DNA from: Gaeumannomyces sp. JS-464
Taxonomy: Eukaryota; Ascomycota; Sordariomycetes; Magnaporthales; Magnaporthaceae
Assembly (NCBI GenBank): GCA_002197995.1
Contig: NGZR01000003.1
Span: forward strand, 6,138,001-6,202,000
Direction: 5' to 3'
Length of the DNA: 64,000 nt
Shown here: positions 11,258 through 23,092 of the stretch, piece after piece
How the letters are laid out: each line of letters starts with the position of its first letter
Numbering within the stretch: the stretch's first letter is position 1
Made by a program: the position numbers and the translations under genes
Notes under the pieces: model-generated
What the model was told of the DNA's origin: nothing
The model's database searches: none
The model's input: only the letters and a program-made list of their open reading frames with translations

Positions 11258-12950
11258 CTAGGCGGCGAGTGTGGGGGCGGGCCCGCTGGTCTGGCTGACC
11301 TCGACCTTCTTCTCAGCGTCGCCTTGCGAGGCGGCGGGCGCCGGCTCGCCGGCCTGGGCCTCTGTGATGGTGAGATCCTGCACGGCCGCCTCGAGATCAA
11401 CGGGCCGCGAGTTCTGGACGACGGGGTTCGCCGTCGCCGTCGCCGCCGGGATCGGGCCCTCCTCCCCGGGCGGCGCGGGCTCGACGCCGACCACGGGGTT
11501 CACGGCGCCCACCGGAGTCGGCGGCCCGCCGTAGGCGTGGTCGCCGTGGAAGGGGGCGTTTGTGGAGTTGGCGCCCTTGAAGGACCTCGGGAAGGTGCAG
11601 ACGCGGACCCTGCGCTCCTGCTGCTTGACGGACCCGACGGCGACGCACTCGAGGCGCTCGTCGTCCAGGGCCCTCCAGTAGACGGGGCCCTTGGGGAAGT
11701 TGTCGTGGCCGTTCTCCCAGGACGCCGTGGCCCTGATTGCCGGGTCGAGGTTCGGGGCGTCGCACCAGCCGAACTCGAGCTCGCCGCCGTACTGCTTGGG
11801 TATGTCCTTGGGGTCTATGAAGGAGCTGAGGACGGGGAAGACCTCGGCGGGGGTCAGGATGAAGATCTTGGACACGGTGTTCGGGTCGAACCAGCGCTTG
11901 ATCCAGCCCAGACTGTCGAGAAGAAGAAGGGGGCGCCGATGACGAAGATGCGGTCGAGGGTCTCGGGGTAGTGAGCCGTGGCCAGGGTGCTGGCGGCCTG
12001 CATGTGGGCTTTGAGGTTCCAGAACTGGCGCAGGCTGACGCCCGAGACGTCGACGATGTTTGTGCTCAGCGTGATCGGGGTCGCGGGCGCGTGCGGGCGG
12101 TCGGGCATCTCGGTGCAGAGCGGCTGCACGAACCGCGTGAGGTTCTCGTACAGGGCGAACAGGCGCAGCAGCTTGGGCGGCGTCTGGCCGTCGGCGTGGG
12201 CCTTGCTGTAGGCATCGTCGGCCGTCTTTTCGTAGTGGGCGATCGTCTTGCTGTCCAGGTGCCTGATCTCAAAGAGGTAGAGGGGAATGCCTCTGTGTTG
12301 TCGTCAGCGCTTCTGCTTACCAGTGTTTGCGACAGGGCGGCTGGAGAGCACAGGTACAAACCTCCTGTCTCTTCGTCCAGTCCATTGCGGATACTGTCAT
12401 TCCAGCAGAGAGTTTCCCATAGTTAGCAGCCACAATCGCACAAGACGCATGAAGGCGCATGCCAACGGGAAAGAGGAGCAAGGGTGTCGTTGAGGGGTCG
12501 CGGGGCGCAACGCACCAGGATCCTGCTCTGCTCGTATGCGTCGAGATCGATGGTGTCGTAGAGGACGTCTAACCGCGTCGCCGCCCGCCAGTCTTCTGTG
12601 TCCTTGAACTGCTTGAAGGCGTCCTGGGGCACCCATCGACGGGCGCGGAGGAATCTCCTGCGGCAAGGGCGGAAACGGTCAAGAATTAGCTTCCGCGGCT
12701 CCCGGCATCTCTGTCCGTGCACAACAGCAGTGAAGGGAAGGGCGCACACATACAGCAGCGTCTGGTCGTCGTGCGAAGGCGGCGGACCCGGCGAATACTC
12801 CCCCTTTTCTGTGATCAGAGCCTTGAACTCCTCGAGCGCCTTGGTCTCGCGCTCGTTGAGGTGTCCGAGGTGGCCGTTTGGGTAGCCGACCTCAGGGCTC
12901 GCCTGCGCGGCACCGGTTGTGGAGCCTTCATGGGGGGCCGCCGCCGCCAT
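11258..12950 (-). CDS. CRAL-TRIO (Sec14-like) lipid-transfer protein
   Basis: Exons 12950-12754, 12657-12516, 12393-12362 (only 32 bases) and 12292-11258. The protein starts MAAAAPHEGSTTGAAQ, has a CRAL-TRIO-N helical region ending LLRFLRARRWVPQDAFKQF, then the lipid-binding fold: IPLYLFEIRHLD, ITLSTNIVDVSGVSLRQFW, HYPETLDRIFVIGAPFFFST and PKQYGGELEF. Such proteins move phosphatidylinositol and related lipids between membranes. A C-terminal region with FPRSFKGANSTNAPFHGDHA and an Ala/Pro-rich tail follow. The frame breaks at the CCC run 11907-11909: after FFFSTVW the expected GWIKRWFDPNTVSKIF lies one base off. Spliced length is 1406, so one added base gives exactly 468 residues. Family sure, exact paralogue unsure. 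Confidence 0.9.
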
Positions 12951-14472
12951 CGCGAAGGTTTGCGCTGGGATGATGATGGGTCGGCAAAGGATGAAGGCAG
13001 CGGGCGAGACGGGGAGGCGTGGGAGGGAACAAGCGCAGTTTTTACACACAAATACTCTAGGTGAGGACGCGGGGAGTTCAAAAGATCTATTATACAAAGA
13101 AAAACAGAAAAAATTGCTTCTTTCGGGGCGTGGTTGGGAAAGCCGTCCGGCGCTTATCAAGAAAGGCCGAAAGCCCGCCGTCCCCATCTTCAATGCGAAT
13201 GAATGCCTGCCTACTGGGAGGGTCAGCAGGGGTCCCGCATCCTTCCCAAGCCAAAAGGGCCCAGCCGGGTGGGCATTTCAGACCAGTGCTTACAGAGCAT
13301 TTCGTCACTGCCCGCCGCCGCGGGACCAACCAACGACGCTAATTGGTGGTCTGCGTCGCCGCTGTCGGGCTGGCCCTTGTGACCAATCTCCTGCAGCTGC
13401 CGTAGCTTCTGTTAGCCTCATCACTCCAATGTCGATCCTCGCGACACATTTTCCCTTGACAGATCTCGTCCGCTGGAGATGTCTTGTGACCTTGGGGCAC
13501 GGCTCCAGGGGCACAGGGGCCCGACCCGACAGCCTAGATCAAATGACGGCGCGTGCATCCGGCAGACGGGACCGACACCAGACGACACCAGCGCACAAGG
13601 CCATGCAGTCCCACGCCGCCGCCTCTTGTTGGCCCGTCACAGCATGCAAACGGCCGCGGGAAATGCGGGGTCCCGAGCCGGCTGGGCATGTCCAGATCCA
13701 GATCAAGATGAGGCTGGAGGCTGTCCCAGGCCTCCGCCCCAGATCCAATCCTCTGGGCGGGCGGTGCAGAGGCCGCGAAAAAGGGCCAACCCAATACTGA
13801 AGCGCCCTGGCGCCTAATCGTGTATTCTTTTGGTCATCCAGCTCAGTGATATTGTGTTTCACCACCAGCCAACAGACCCTTCACCTTACCGGCGTGCCGC
13901 TCGAGAAAACATCCATGCCACGGCCCGCTTTGCGAGGCTGACAATGCCCCCGCCCGCCAAACAAACATGCAAGGCAGCAGCCCATTGGCCGGCGTGCCTC
14001 TTGCGCCAGTTGCTAGGCGTTTTATTGTTTGACTGGAGGGCATCCGACATCCGAGACGGGAGGAAGCCTTGGCCTTTCTTCCAGTAGAATCTGGCATTTT
14101 CCCGTTTGCCCATTGGCAGCCAGCAGTTTTTCTATTCGCAACCAGCAGGCTCGTATGTGTCCAGAGGCCCCCACCGGCTGTTGGTGCGGAATGTCGCAGG
14201 TCCAGCTGCGCCTTCCTGGCGCCTAATCTGCGGCCGTTTGCTCGGCCAAAGATTTAATAACAACCTGAGGCTGGATGTTGCTCGAAGGGGAAAGGGGGCG
14301 CGGGCATAAATACAGGTCAAGATCTCCCTTCAAATCCAAAGTAATGTTCAATCCAAAGCAGTCCTTCTTGAATCCAAGGGAATCATTTTCTAAACACCCA
14401 TTGGGCATCTTTTCCAACACATTCCGCACCATCCAGACACCAGCATACAGGCCAAGGACTCCTCACCCCAAC
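12951..14472. other. Divergent intergenic region, 1.5 kb
   Basis: Between the divergent CRAL-TRIO and dynamin copy 2 genes. Long open frames here are GC-driven and on both strands, none with recognisable sequence. A TATA-like site near 14305 belongs to dynamin 2. Confidence 0.5.
14305..14313 (+). promoter_or_regulatory. Candidate TATA box, dynamin copy 2
   Basis: CATAAATAC about 160-168 bases before the ATG at 14473. A weaker match than the site upstream of dynamin 1, but similarly placed. Confidence 0.4.
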
Positions 14473-17154
14473 ATGACTGTCAACAGCACCACTCAAGGAG
14501 GTCTCCTGAGCCAGACCCTCCTGGCCAAGATCGATAGGCTCAGGGAGGCCAACGTCGGAGCCTTCATCCCGCTCCCTCAGGTACACAAAATCTCCTAGCC
14601 CCCACCGTGGTTAACCCCGCTGACCCCCCAGGATAGCTCGTGGTCGTTGGTGACCAATCCTCGGGCAAAAGTTCCGTCCTTGAGAGCCTGACGGGATTCT
14701 ACTTCCCCCGGGCCGCCGGGCTCTGCACGCGCTATGCCACCCAGATAAGCTGCTGCCGTGATCCGCAGAAGAGCGTTGTCATATCCATCATCCCCCGGCC
14801 CGACGCCGGCGAGGAGCTCAAGGCCAAACTCCTCAAGTTCCGCCGGCAGATGACAGAGGTCGACAACGACGAGCTCGCCGCTATCTTTCAAGATGTAGGT
14901 CAAGCCACTGTCTCTCACGTCTTCCCGTGACCTGCTCATGATTCCAGAGTATGTGAACAGCCCACTAATTCTCTTCATCTGTCCCACGTCTCAATAGGCC
15001 AACGAAGCCATGGGCATTCGAATGAACATGGATTCGTCTGGATCGGACAGCGCCGGCGATGCTTTCAGCGAGGACATCCTGAAGATCGAGATCAACGGCC
15101 CAGAGGTTCGAATAAACTTGTGACCGCAAATACACTCTAGGATAGCCGGCTAACATCGTGTTAGCAAAACCACTTGACTGTGATTGATGTTCCTGGAATA
15201 TTCCGGGTCCATACTCCCGGTAAGTCATTTCCGCGATACCGCTCAGGATCACGCTTCCACTAACACGGAGCAGGCCTAACCACCAAGAACGACATTTCCA
15301 TTGTTCGGAACATGATCGAGCGGTACATGGAAAACCGTCGAACCATGTGAGTTTATATTCGCTACAGTTCCAGGCCTTTTTTTCTTTTGCAAACCCATTT
15401 TCTGACAGACCCCGTGCAGTATCTTGGCCGTGATTCCATGCAACGTGGACATCAACACACAGGAGATCCTAAAGCTGGCCGAGGTTGCTGATCCCGAGGG
15501 CGTCAGAACCATGGGAGTGATGACCAAGCCAGACCTCGCGACTGAGAAGGCGACCCAGAAAGCCGTCGTGGATCTTCTTTCGGGGATTCGCAACCCGCTG
15601 AAGCTGGGCTACCACGTCGTTAAGAACCGCGGCGCGGACGACGAGGACTCGACGCTTCGCGACCGTCTGGCTGACGAAAAGGCCTTCTTCATGTCGTCGC
15701 CGTGGTCGTCGGTTGCCGACCACTGCGGCATCCCGGCGCTCAAGGTCCGGCTCGGGGATCTTCTCATGCAGATCTCCAAGACCGAGTTCCCCCAGGTCAA
15801 GGGCGAGATCGAGGCCAAGCTGCGCCATCGGCGGGCTGAGCTTGAGTCTATGGGCCCTTCTCGTGTCGACGCCGTCGCCCAGCGTCAGTTCCTGGGGAAT
15901 CTGGCGGCCAAGTTCCAGGGGCTGGCGCAATCTGCGGTGGGCGGCCACTACGAGTCCGACCGGGCCTTCACGGACGAGGAGGAGCTCAAGCTTATCACCA
16001 AGATCATCAAGCTGAACGAGTCCTTCTCCAACTTGTTTGCTGTTAATGGCCACAAATATCGCTTTGACAAGCTGGCCACAGACGCCCGTAGGGACGGTGA
16101 GGAGGGTGTCGACAACCACAACCCCGATTCCGGCGGTCAGGACAACAAAAACACCTCTCTCGAGACCCAGGACGAAGGAATCAAGAGCGACGACATTACG
16201 CGGGCAACTTCGGTTTTCGAGGAGTGCATCAAGATATACGAGAAGCACTCGGACGAATTCCTGCCCCTGGACACTGTCTGCGACTCGATCAACTTCTCCT
16301 GCCCAGCTCCGCTGGAATCTGGCATTATGAAGGTGATCGAACAGGTGTACGATACCAGTCGAGGACCGGAGCTGGGAACCGTGAGTTGCCTCATACCCTC
16401 CTGCTTTCTTTCTCTCGCAGTTTGCCTATACCGAATACTGATTGACCCTTTGCCTTCCCCTCAGTTTGGCGGTGGTGTTTTCACTACCGTGTTCCGCAAG
16501 CAGTCCGAGAACTGGGAGCCGCTCACCCTCGCCTACGCCAGCAAGGCCATCGTGCTGGTGCACGACTTCATCTCTCGTCTGCTCCGCAATCTCTGTCCTG
16601 ACGCCGACACCAGAGAGCAGCTGTACCAGCAGCTCCTCGTGGACAGGCTTATCGAGGCGTACAAGCGCGCCATGAACCACGCCATGTTCCTGCTCAACGT
16701 CGAGCGGTTCAGCCACCCGATGACGGTAAACCACTACTTCAACGCGAACCAGCAGAGCAGCCGCAGCGAGCGCCTGCTCGACCACTTCCAAAAGGTCTCC
16801 TTCAAGACCGAGGACGGCTCGAGCGTGGTGAAGCTCAACGCGATGAAGTACTGCGTCACGGACAAGGAGAACGCGCAGCAGGTGCGCGAGGACATCCTGG
16901 ACACGCTAATTAGCTACTACAAGGTCGCCCGCAAGCGCCTCGTGGATATCGTCTGCCTGCACGTCGTCTCCCACTTCCTGCTGCAGTCGTCCGAGAGCCC
17001 GCTGCACATCTTCAGCCCGGCGCTGGTCATGGGGCTCGACGACGAGCAGCTGGCAGCCGTCGCCGGCGAGGCCGCCGAGACGACGCGCCGCCGACAGGCG
17101 CTTGCGAGGGAGATTGAGAGCCTGGAGCTCGGCGTGAGGATTTTGCGGTCCTGA
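14473..17154 (+). CDS. Dynamin-like (Mx-like) GTPase, copy 2
   Basis: Exons 14473-14580, 14637-14894, 14998-15105, 15165-15219, 15274-15346, 15420-16380 and 16465-17154 sum to 2253 bases, 750 residues, frame intact. G1 GDQSSGKS is at residues 41-48, G3 DVPG at 166-169 and G4 TKPD near 236-239. The C-terminal stalk/GED region contains LISYYKVARKRLVDIVCLHV. Exons 1-3 total 474 bases, the same as exon 1 of dynamin copy 1, and both genes then share a 55-base exon with the same phase. The later intron after LGT is also shared. An acidic, hydrophilic insert near residues 420-460 (rich in Asp, Asn, Gly) is specific to this copy. It lies 1 kb upstream of, and on the same strand as, the ankyrin-CorA gene. 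Probable membrane-remodelling GTPase of the Mx-like group. Confidence 0.95.
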
Positions 17155-18146
17155 TTGATCATGGGTGGCCCTGTTGTGATCTCACGGATCTCGAATCCAG
17201 AGCGCCAGGGGATAGGTATGCAAATGGCCCGACAGGGATCTTGGCACTCTTTGCTCCTAGAACTGCTCAACAGAACGAGATTAGAGGCTTGGATTAAAGC
17301 GGTAAATTGGTTATCTACCTGCCTAGCTTCGAGGCTCCGAGGATGATCGTGGAGTGGTGCATTTTGACGCAGCCTGACCAAAAGGCCAAGCCGGACCTAA
17401 AGTGTGCGCCTCAAAGACATCGGGGGCCTGAGGCTGAGGGAATTCACTCCGCCACTGTGATCGATCACAGCTTGCCGTCATGGTTCGGCAGGCTTCCAGT
17501 CTACTACACCATACACTCGCGGGCATTAAGCCAGCTCATTTGGCGTATCGTTATCTCTTTTATTTTGCCCATTCCTTGCGCCTTGGCTGTGACAGCAACA
17601 ACCGCGCTTGGCGCCACGGACCTCCAGAAATGACCCGTAGTGAGTGAAGAGTTGCTTCAAGATACTTTCGCTCTCGCAGCCTGCACGCTATTCCTCCGCC
17701 ACCTTGAGAGTGTCGCTGATAGCCAGCCTCACTTCCATAGGTAGGTATCTAATTATGACCACTATCCTCAGGTAAACGCTCCGTCATCCCTATTCCTAAC
17801 CAGGCTTAACGCGGGCGGGGTCAAGCAGGCTGGGGAGTGTTTGTGCTTGTGTTACCCATGGGCAGCCAGCTGCAGGTGATATCAAGTAGGAAGCAGCAAG
17901 CGGCCGGGCGTTGAGCTAGCCCATCCCGTCTGTTCAGCTCCCTCGGCTTCTTATCTTGGGCGTTAGCTGTGGCCGCTGAGATTTCGAAGCCTTGCTTACT
18001 TACCTATGTGCCCGGGCGTATTTATAAGACATTCACGAACCGCAAAGCCACCTGGCTCTAGTGTCCCCATTGAAATGTGTAAAGACAACACAGACTGATC
18101 GAAAAACCTGCACAACCATCCAAGACATCCTGTAATACCTGCAAAA
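17155..18146. other. Intergenic, ankyrin-CorA promoter region
   Basis: About 1 kb between two plus-strand genes. Contains a TATA-like site at 18019-18028. No conserved frame or RNA gene seen. Confidence 0.5.
18019..18028 (+). promoter_or_regulatory. Candidate TATA box, ankyrin-CorA gene
   Basis: TATTTATAAG about 119-128 bases upstream of the ATG at 18147, the same spacing class as the sites before the two dynamin genes. Confidence 0.45.
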
Positions 18147-21100
18147 ATGTCCAACACCGGGACTCCAAGACCCAGCTCGAGTGACAGAAGGGCACCCCCG
18201 TTCGCAGCGGGCCACCGCTGGCTGCTGGATAAGATAGAAAAAGAGCCAGACGATTCTCTCCCCAAGCTGCTACGCGACCGCGGCCTTGATGTCAAGCCAG
18301 GCTCGGACGGTGCCAGCCCCAAAAGCGAGAGCAGGAGCGCGCCCGGCTCCGACGCCCGCATCGTTGTCGATCACAACATGCTTACCTACCTCCTGTACCA
18401 CAGCATCCGTGCCGACAAGCCCGAGACGTCTCTTTTTCTGGCGGAAACGAAAGGCGTTCAGCTGCAGAAAAGATTCGGCCCGGCCACCAAGCAGCGCACT
18501 GTTCTGCATATGGCTGCCGCCAAGCCAGACCAGATGGCCAAAGTCCTTCGGGCCCTTCTTCGTCTGCCCGACGCGGCACGCCATGTAGATGTGCCGGACG
18601 ATGCCGGACGCACAGCGCTGCACGAGGCGGCCACCCGCGCGGCGCCCGACGCGGTGCTGGACGAGCTGCTCGCCGCCGGCGCCGACGTCAACGCCTGCGA
18701 CAAGCAGAAACTGACGCCGCTGCACTCCTTCGTTATCAGAAACTCGGGAGGGCCCGACAAGAGCACGGCTTTCCACCTCATCGAGCAGTGCGACGCCAAG
18801 GTCAATACCACAAACGTCCTGGGAGATTCGCCGTTACACGACGCAACGCGCTGCCCTGACGAGCCGCTCATGCGGCTGCTCCTCCGCAACGGCGCCGACC
18901 CCGAGAGCACCAACGCCGAGCACATGACGCCACAGGACCTACTGCCAGATAACGAGAGAGGAATAGCCGCCAGGCGCATCTTCGAGAAGCCCGAGAAATG
19001 GGACCCCCGCGACCCGGCCGAAATACCCAGTCAGCGGCCGTCATGCACCGGCCACAGGGAACAAGTGTGCAAGAACTTCTTCGTCACGGTTCGCTTCTAC
19101 TACCGCCCCGAGAGCCTTTCATGGTCCCAGACGACCTCGGTGTACAGCTTCATCTATGGCGATACGACCATCTCCAAGTTCGAGGATCAGTTTATAGATT
19201 TTGTGAGGAGGAACAGGACCCGTGAGCCCAGCGGTACAGTCGGGGACGGAGAGAGCGAGTCTGCCCAGCTACCAAACATCGGCGAAGAGGCAGCCAGTCC
19301 CAATACGATCAAAAGAGGGACTGATAGTAGAGAAGGAAAGTCGGAGGGCTCCACCAAAGCCCCAGGCCAGCAGCCGAATGAGATTGATGATGCTTCTTTT
19401 GAGGTGCGCCGGGAGGATATTTGGAAGTGGATTCATCTTCCCGCGAACAACATGACCTGGGTCAAGGACCTCATCTATTGTGTCATGCGCAAGACGGACC
19501 GCCTATCGAACCTGGCACCGACGATGCGGTTTGTCAAACGCAATTCCAGGGCGCGCAGAGGAAACAGCAAGGGCTGCTCGCGTATGCCTCACGCCGAGGA
19601 GGAGCAGGAGCGCCGCAGCAAATACTGTCCCTCTACCGGTCCGGGCCAAATCTCTAAAGGAGCCTCCCTCGCCAACCCGGAGGTGGACCACCCGCGCGGC
19701 GCCACAGACACCTCTCCCGCGGCTGGAAAGCGACTGAAGGCTCCAGCGACCTCAAAAACCGCCAGAAAATCGTGTCCCCGTTTCAAGTACGCCGACAACT
19801 CTTGGCGAAGCTCAGCGCAGTCCAAGAAACAACATCGCCTGTCGCTGGTTATGCCATACTTTGACTTTGAGACGGAGCTCTACCTCGACAAGTCCGCCGT
19901 TGACGAGATGCTTTCCTCTACCAGGACCAGGGGGCAGTCGTTTAACAGAATGCGCGAGCTTGAGCAGCACTATCCTCCCTTCTCGGGCACCCGCGGCCTT
20001 CAGCTGCCGCAGACTCTGGACGAAGCATACTACGACATGCTGGATGACGACGAGTTGCGGGCACGCAATGAGGACCAGGTCGTTTACAAGTGGTTCGGAA
20101 GGAGAGCTGGCCCAGCTGCTAATACGCCGCATCAGGACGCTGAGGCAGGACATGACGGACAGGGAGGACGGGGAGGGCAGGCGCAAGACCCCGACCACAT
20201 GGCTCCAGGTGAGTGCACATTCATCAACCTTGAACCGAAGACCAGCCTCGAGGCTAGAAGGAGAAAAGAAAAAAAGGCTCAAGTCCAACTCTAAAGAGCA
20301 CCCGTAAAGATTAACGACATTTCTTTTATCTGATAGCAGAAAAGAACCAGCCGCCGCCTGAGAGCATCGCAACACCCCATGGTCCTCACCGCAACACAAT
20401 CAATGGGACGCACAGCAACGGCGCATTGGCAAGCCCTGAAGACAGAGACACGGAGATGCAAAACATGCCATCCGACCAGGATTCCGTGAACAATTCCATG
20501 CCTATCATATCACAAACAGACATGGACAGCCACCGAAAGGTCCGCACGGGAGCACAGAAAAAGCTGGTAATGGTGCATCAACTGTGGCTCTGGAAAATAG
20601 ACGAGAGTAAATGCATACCGCTCGCCGTCATCAATCAGGCCGGTCGCGTTTGGAGGATCCCAAGTCCCAAGCCGACAGGACTGACACCATCTGCGCTTTA
20701 GACACGGTGATAACGTCACTCCCTGAGAGGCGGCACAGGGGTACCGAAGATACCCTCCTCGAGACGATTCGCCAGAGCGGCATCAACAATTTCATGGAGC
20801 CAGAAGATCTGATAGAGCACATCGTGTCCGAGTGCGTCCACTTTCTGGAGAATTACCGCTATGCCGGGCTGGGAACACACATACTGGACATTTTCGAGAA
20901 CTCAATAGCCCTGAGGGTAAGGAAGAAACACGCCCACCCACCAATCTTTCTGACTTTACAGCATGCGATAGCTGACACCACAGTCTCGACGTTTACCTAC
21001 TCAGTCCAACGAAGAGGTCAACTGCTTCAAAAGATTCCATTCCCAGCTCCAAAGGAACACGGAGAAGAAGGCGACCCGTGCGGACGCGGCCCAAGTGGAG

Positions 21101-22288
21101 GCCGAGAAGCAGACGGAGAAGAACGAGCTGGAAGACATCGCCCAAGAGATCATGCTCATAAAAGAAATCAAGGACATCCGTGACGAGCTGCGCCTGATAG
21201 AACACGTCTTCCGGGACCAGCTGGCAGTGATCGAGCGCTTCGCCCAGCTGTTCTGGAGGGGGAAGATGCGCCAACAGTTTGTCGACGACAGCGATGTCAG
21301 CAAGCTCATCGCCCGGACGGAGAAGCTAGACAGAGACGCGGACCGCGCGCTCAGAGACGTGAGTTATTATCCCTGACTTTTTTTCCCTGATGAGGGGAGG
21401 GGTGCGACTTTGCCATACTGGGGGCTGATGACCAATCTCTTCCGTCTCCCCTCGAGCCGCGAAACAGTTGGACTACCTAGTCCAGGTGAAGCAGGCACAG
21501 AGCTCATTGAACGAAGCCATGACCGCCACCGAGATGAGCAAGAGGGCCCAGACCCTCAACGACTACATCCTGCTGTTCACAACAATCACTGTCATCTTCG
21601 TAGGTCCCCCGTCAGTACCCCCAGGTTGGTGGTCCACACCGCTTGGTGCTTGGTCTAACTGTCGTGATCAAACAGACACCGCTCTCATTCATGACGGGTC
21701 TTTTCGCCATCCCTATCGACGGCTTCCCGCAGAACAAGGAGACCGGGAGCGTGTCCTACACGGCCGACTGGTTCGCGATACGCATCAGTATGTCGTTTCT
21801 TAACCTCCTCCCCCACGCCATCCCAACTCCGTTTATTTGCCCTCAATATTTGGTCCTTCTACGAAATATCCGATATTGATACCACTTCCCATCCTTCCTC
21901 TTTTGGAAATACAGCCATTGGCGAGATTGCCAGCCTGGCAATCGTCTCCTTCGCGCTCTACATCTTCCTGGCCGTCCGCAAGAATCGGGACAGGCAGGAA
22001 AAGATCGAAAAGTCCATGCAGACCAAGGACGCGGCCCCGCTGGGATCCCGGAAGGGACACCGCCAGGTACCGGCGGCGGCGGCGGCGGGCTGCCCGGGCG
22101 GCGGCGGCGTCCAGTGGTCCTCGACGAGTTCGACGGTCCGCGGCTGCAGTCAAGACGAGCTGCTATCGGCCACGCCCGTCGGCACTTCGACGGAGGCCGC
22201 GTACATGTCCCGCCGGAGGCGGGTGGAGAGGATATTCAGGATCAAATACAGGGGCCAGAGGGGGGACATAGAAAGACAGGACCGGTAG
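18147..22288 (+). CDS. Ankyrin-repeat protein with CorA-like membrane domain
   Basis: Exons 18147-20208, 20337-20606, 20702-20916, 21005-21358, 21468-21599, 21676-21787 and 21915-22288 total 3519 bases, 1172 residues. Residues ~110-290 hold ankyrin repeats (RTVLHMAAAKPDQ, GRTALHEAATRAAPD, GDSPLHDATRCPDEPLMRLL). A long hydrophilic region follows, then the fungal CorA-like core: VMVHQLWLWKIDEN joined by splicing to TVITSLPERR, a coiled helix region with ELEDIAQEIMLIKEIKDIRDE, and two membrane helices. Helix 1 ends LSFMTGLFAIPIDGFP, where CorA proper would have its GMN motif; helix 2 is GEIASLAIVSFALYIFLAV. So ion transport cannot be assumed; a signalling or scaffold role is equally possible. 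The acceptor of exon 4 could be 20983 instead of 21004 (both keep frame). The stretch 20095-20208 is open in two frames; only the one used here splices in phase. Confidence 0.88.
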
Positions 22289-23092
22289 GCTACCTGAGGT
22301 AGGTACGTAAATGGGGTCTAGGGGAACCAACAACGGTGGTCATGTGGGCAGTGACCTACCTACCTAGAGAGATGATAGGTACCTACCTATCTACTCGGAT
22401 AGAGACATGAACGGCCCAAGCCGAGAATTGATCACTTGCCGCCTACCATCCCAATGATGCGGCATGCCGAGATATGGAGGGCTGATGGATGTCATGGGGC
22501 AAGGAAATGATACTCTAGTTTGGTTCCACCCACTGGAAACTGCCTGATATTACCTAGTCAACTAGTGCCACTGATGCGAGATCGAAGTGCTTGCCGGCAT
22601 CTTGTGCGACCGTCGTCTTCTTTGTGTCGCCTCGATTGGTGATACTGGCAACTGGGCCGAGCAGGCGCCCTGGGGCCATGCATTCCTGAACAGGGGGCCA
22701 TGAGGAGGGGTGAGACTGTGCTACGTACGGCCTTTAGTCGAATAAGGAGTTCCGCTCTTTCCTTTACTCTTCCACATGCGTTTTATGGTACGATTTCCAA
22801 TGTGTTGCATGGTACGATTCCCATTCGAATGATGGATGGTACGATTATGATGAAGAAAGTGTTTACTTCATGGGCTCCCACATTATGGCCATTTTCCGTC
22901 TCCCGATCCCAAATACAAAATCGCCAAGTGGTCTAGCGCCGTTCGTCGATCTCTGTCTCAATCTTCCCGAGCTCCAAATATCAACTCAACACTGTTTCCA
23001 TCGTCCGATCGGGCTGATAACAGCTACCTACACCTACTTGCCCCCTCTAGCGTGTCGACCCGCCCCCTCGGGGATCCCTGTTCCCGCTCGTC
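22289..23092. other. Intergenic with short repeats
   Basis: Contains clusters of TACC/TAGG-type tetranucleotides (22300-22400) and three copies of ATGGTACGATT (22785-22846). No gene recognised. Confidence 0.5.
22785..22846 (+). repeat. Three copies of ATGGTACGATT
   Basis: The 11-mer ATGGTACGATT starts at 22785, 22809 and 22836, i.e. spaced 24 and 27 bases, about 250-310 bases upstream of the secreted-protein ATG. Could be a regulatory array or a decayed minisatellite. Confidence 0.7.

Noticed and set aside
4538..13000. Secondary-metabolite gene cluster
   Set aside because: The dioxygenase and phosphatase are not joined by any PKS, NRPS, terpene synthase, P450 or pathway regulator.
12919..13800. 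293-codon plus-strand frame antisense to the CRAL-TRIO start
   Set aside because: Overlaps the start of a well-supported gene and shows no domain.
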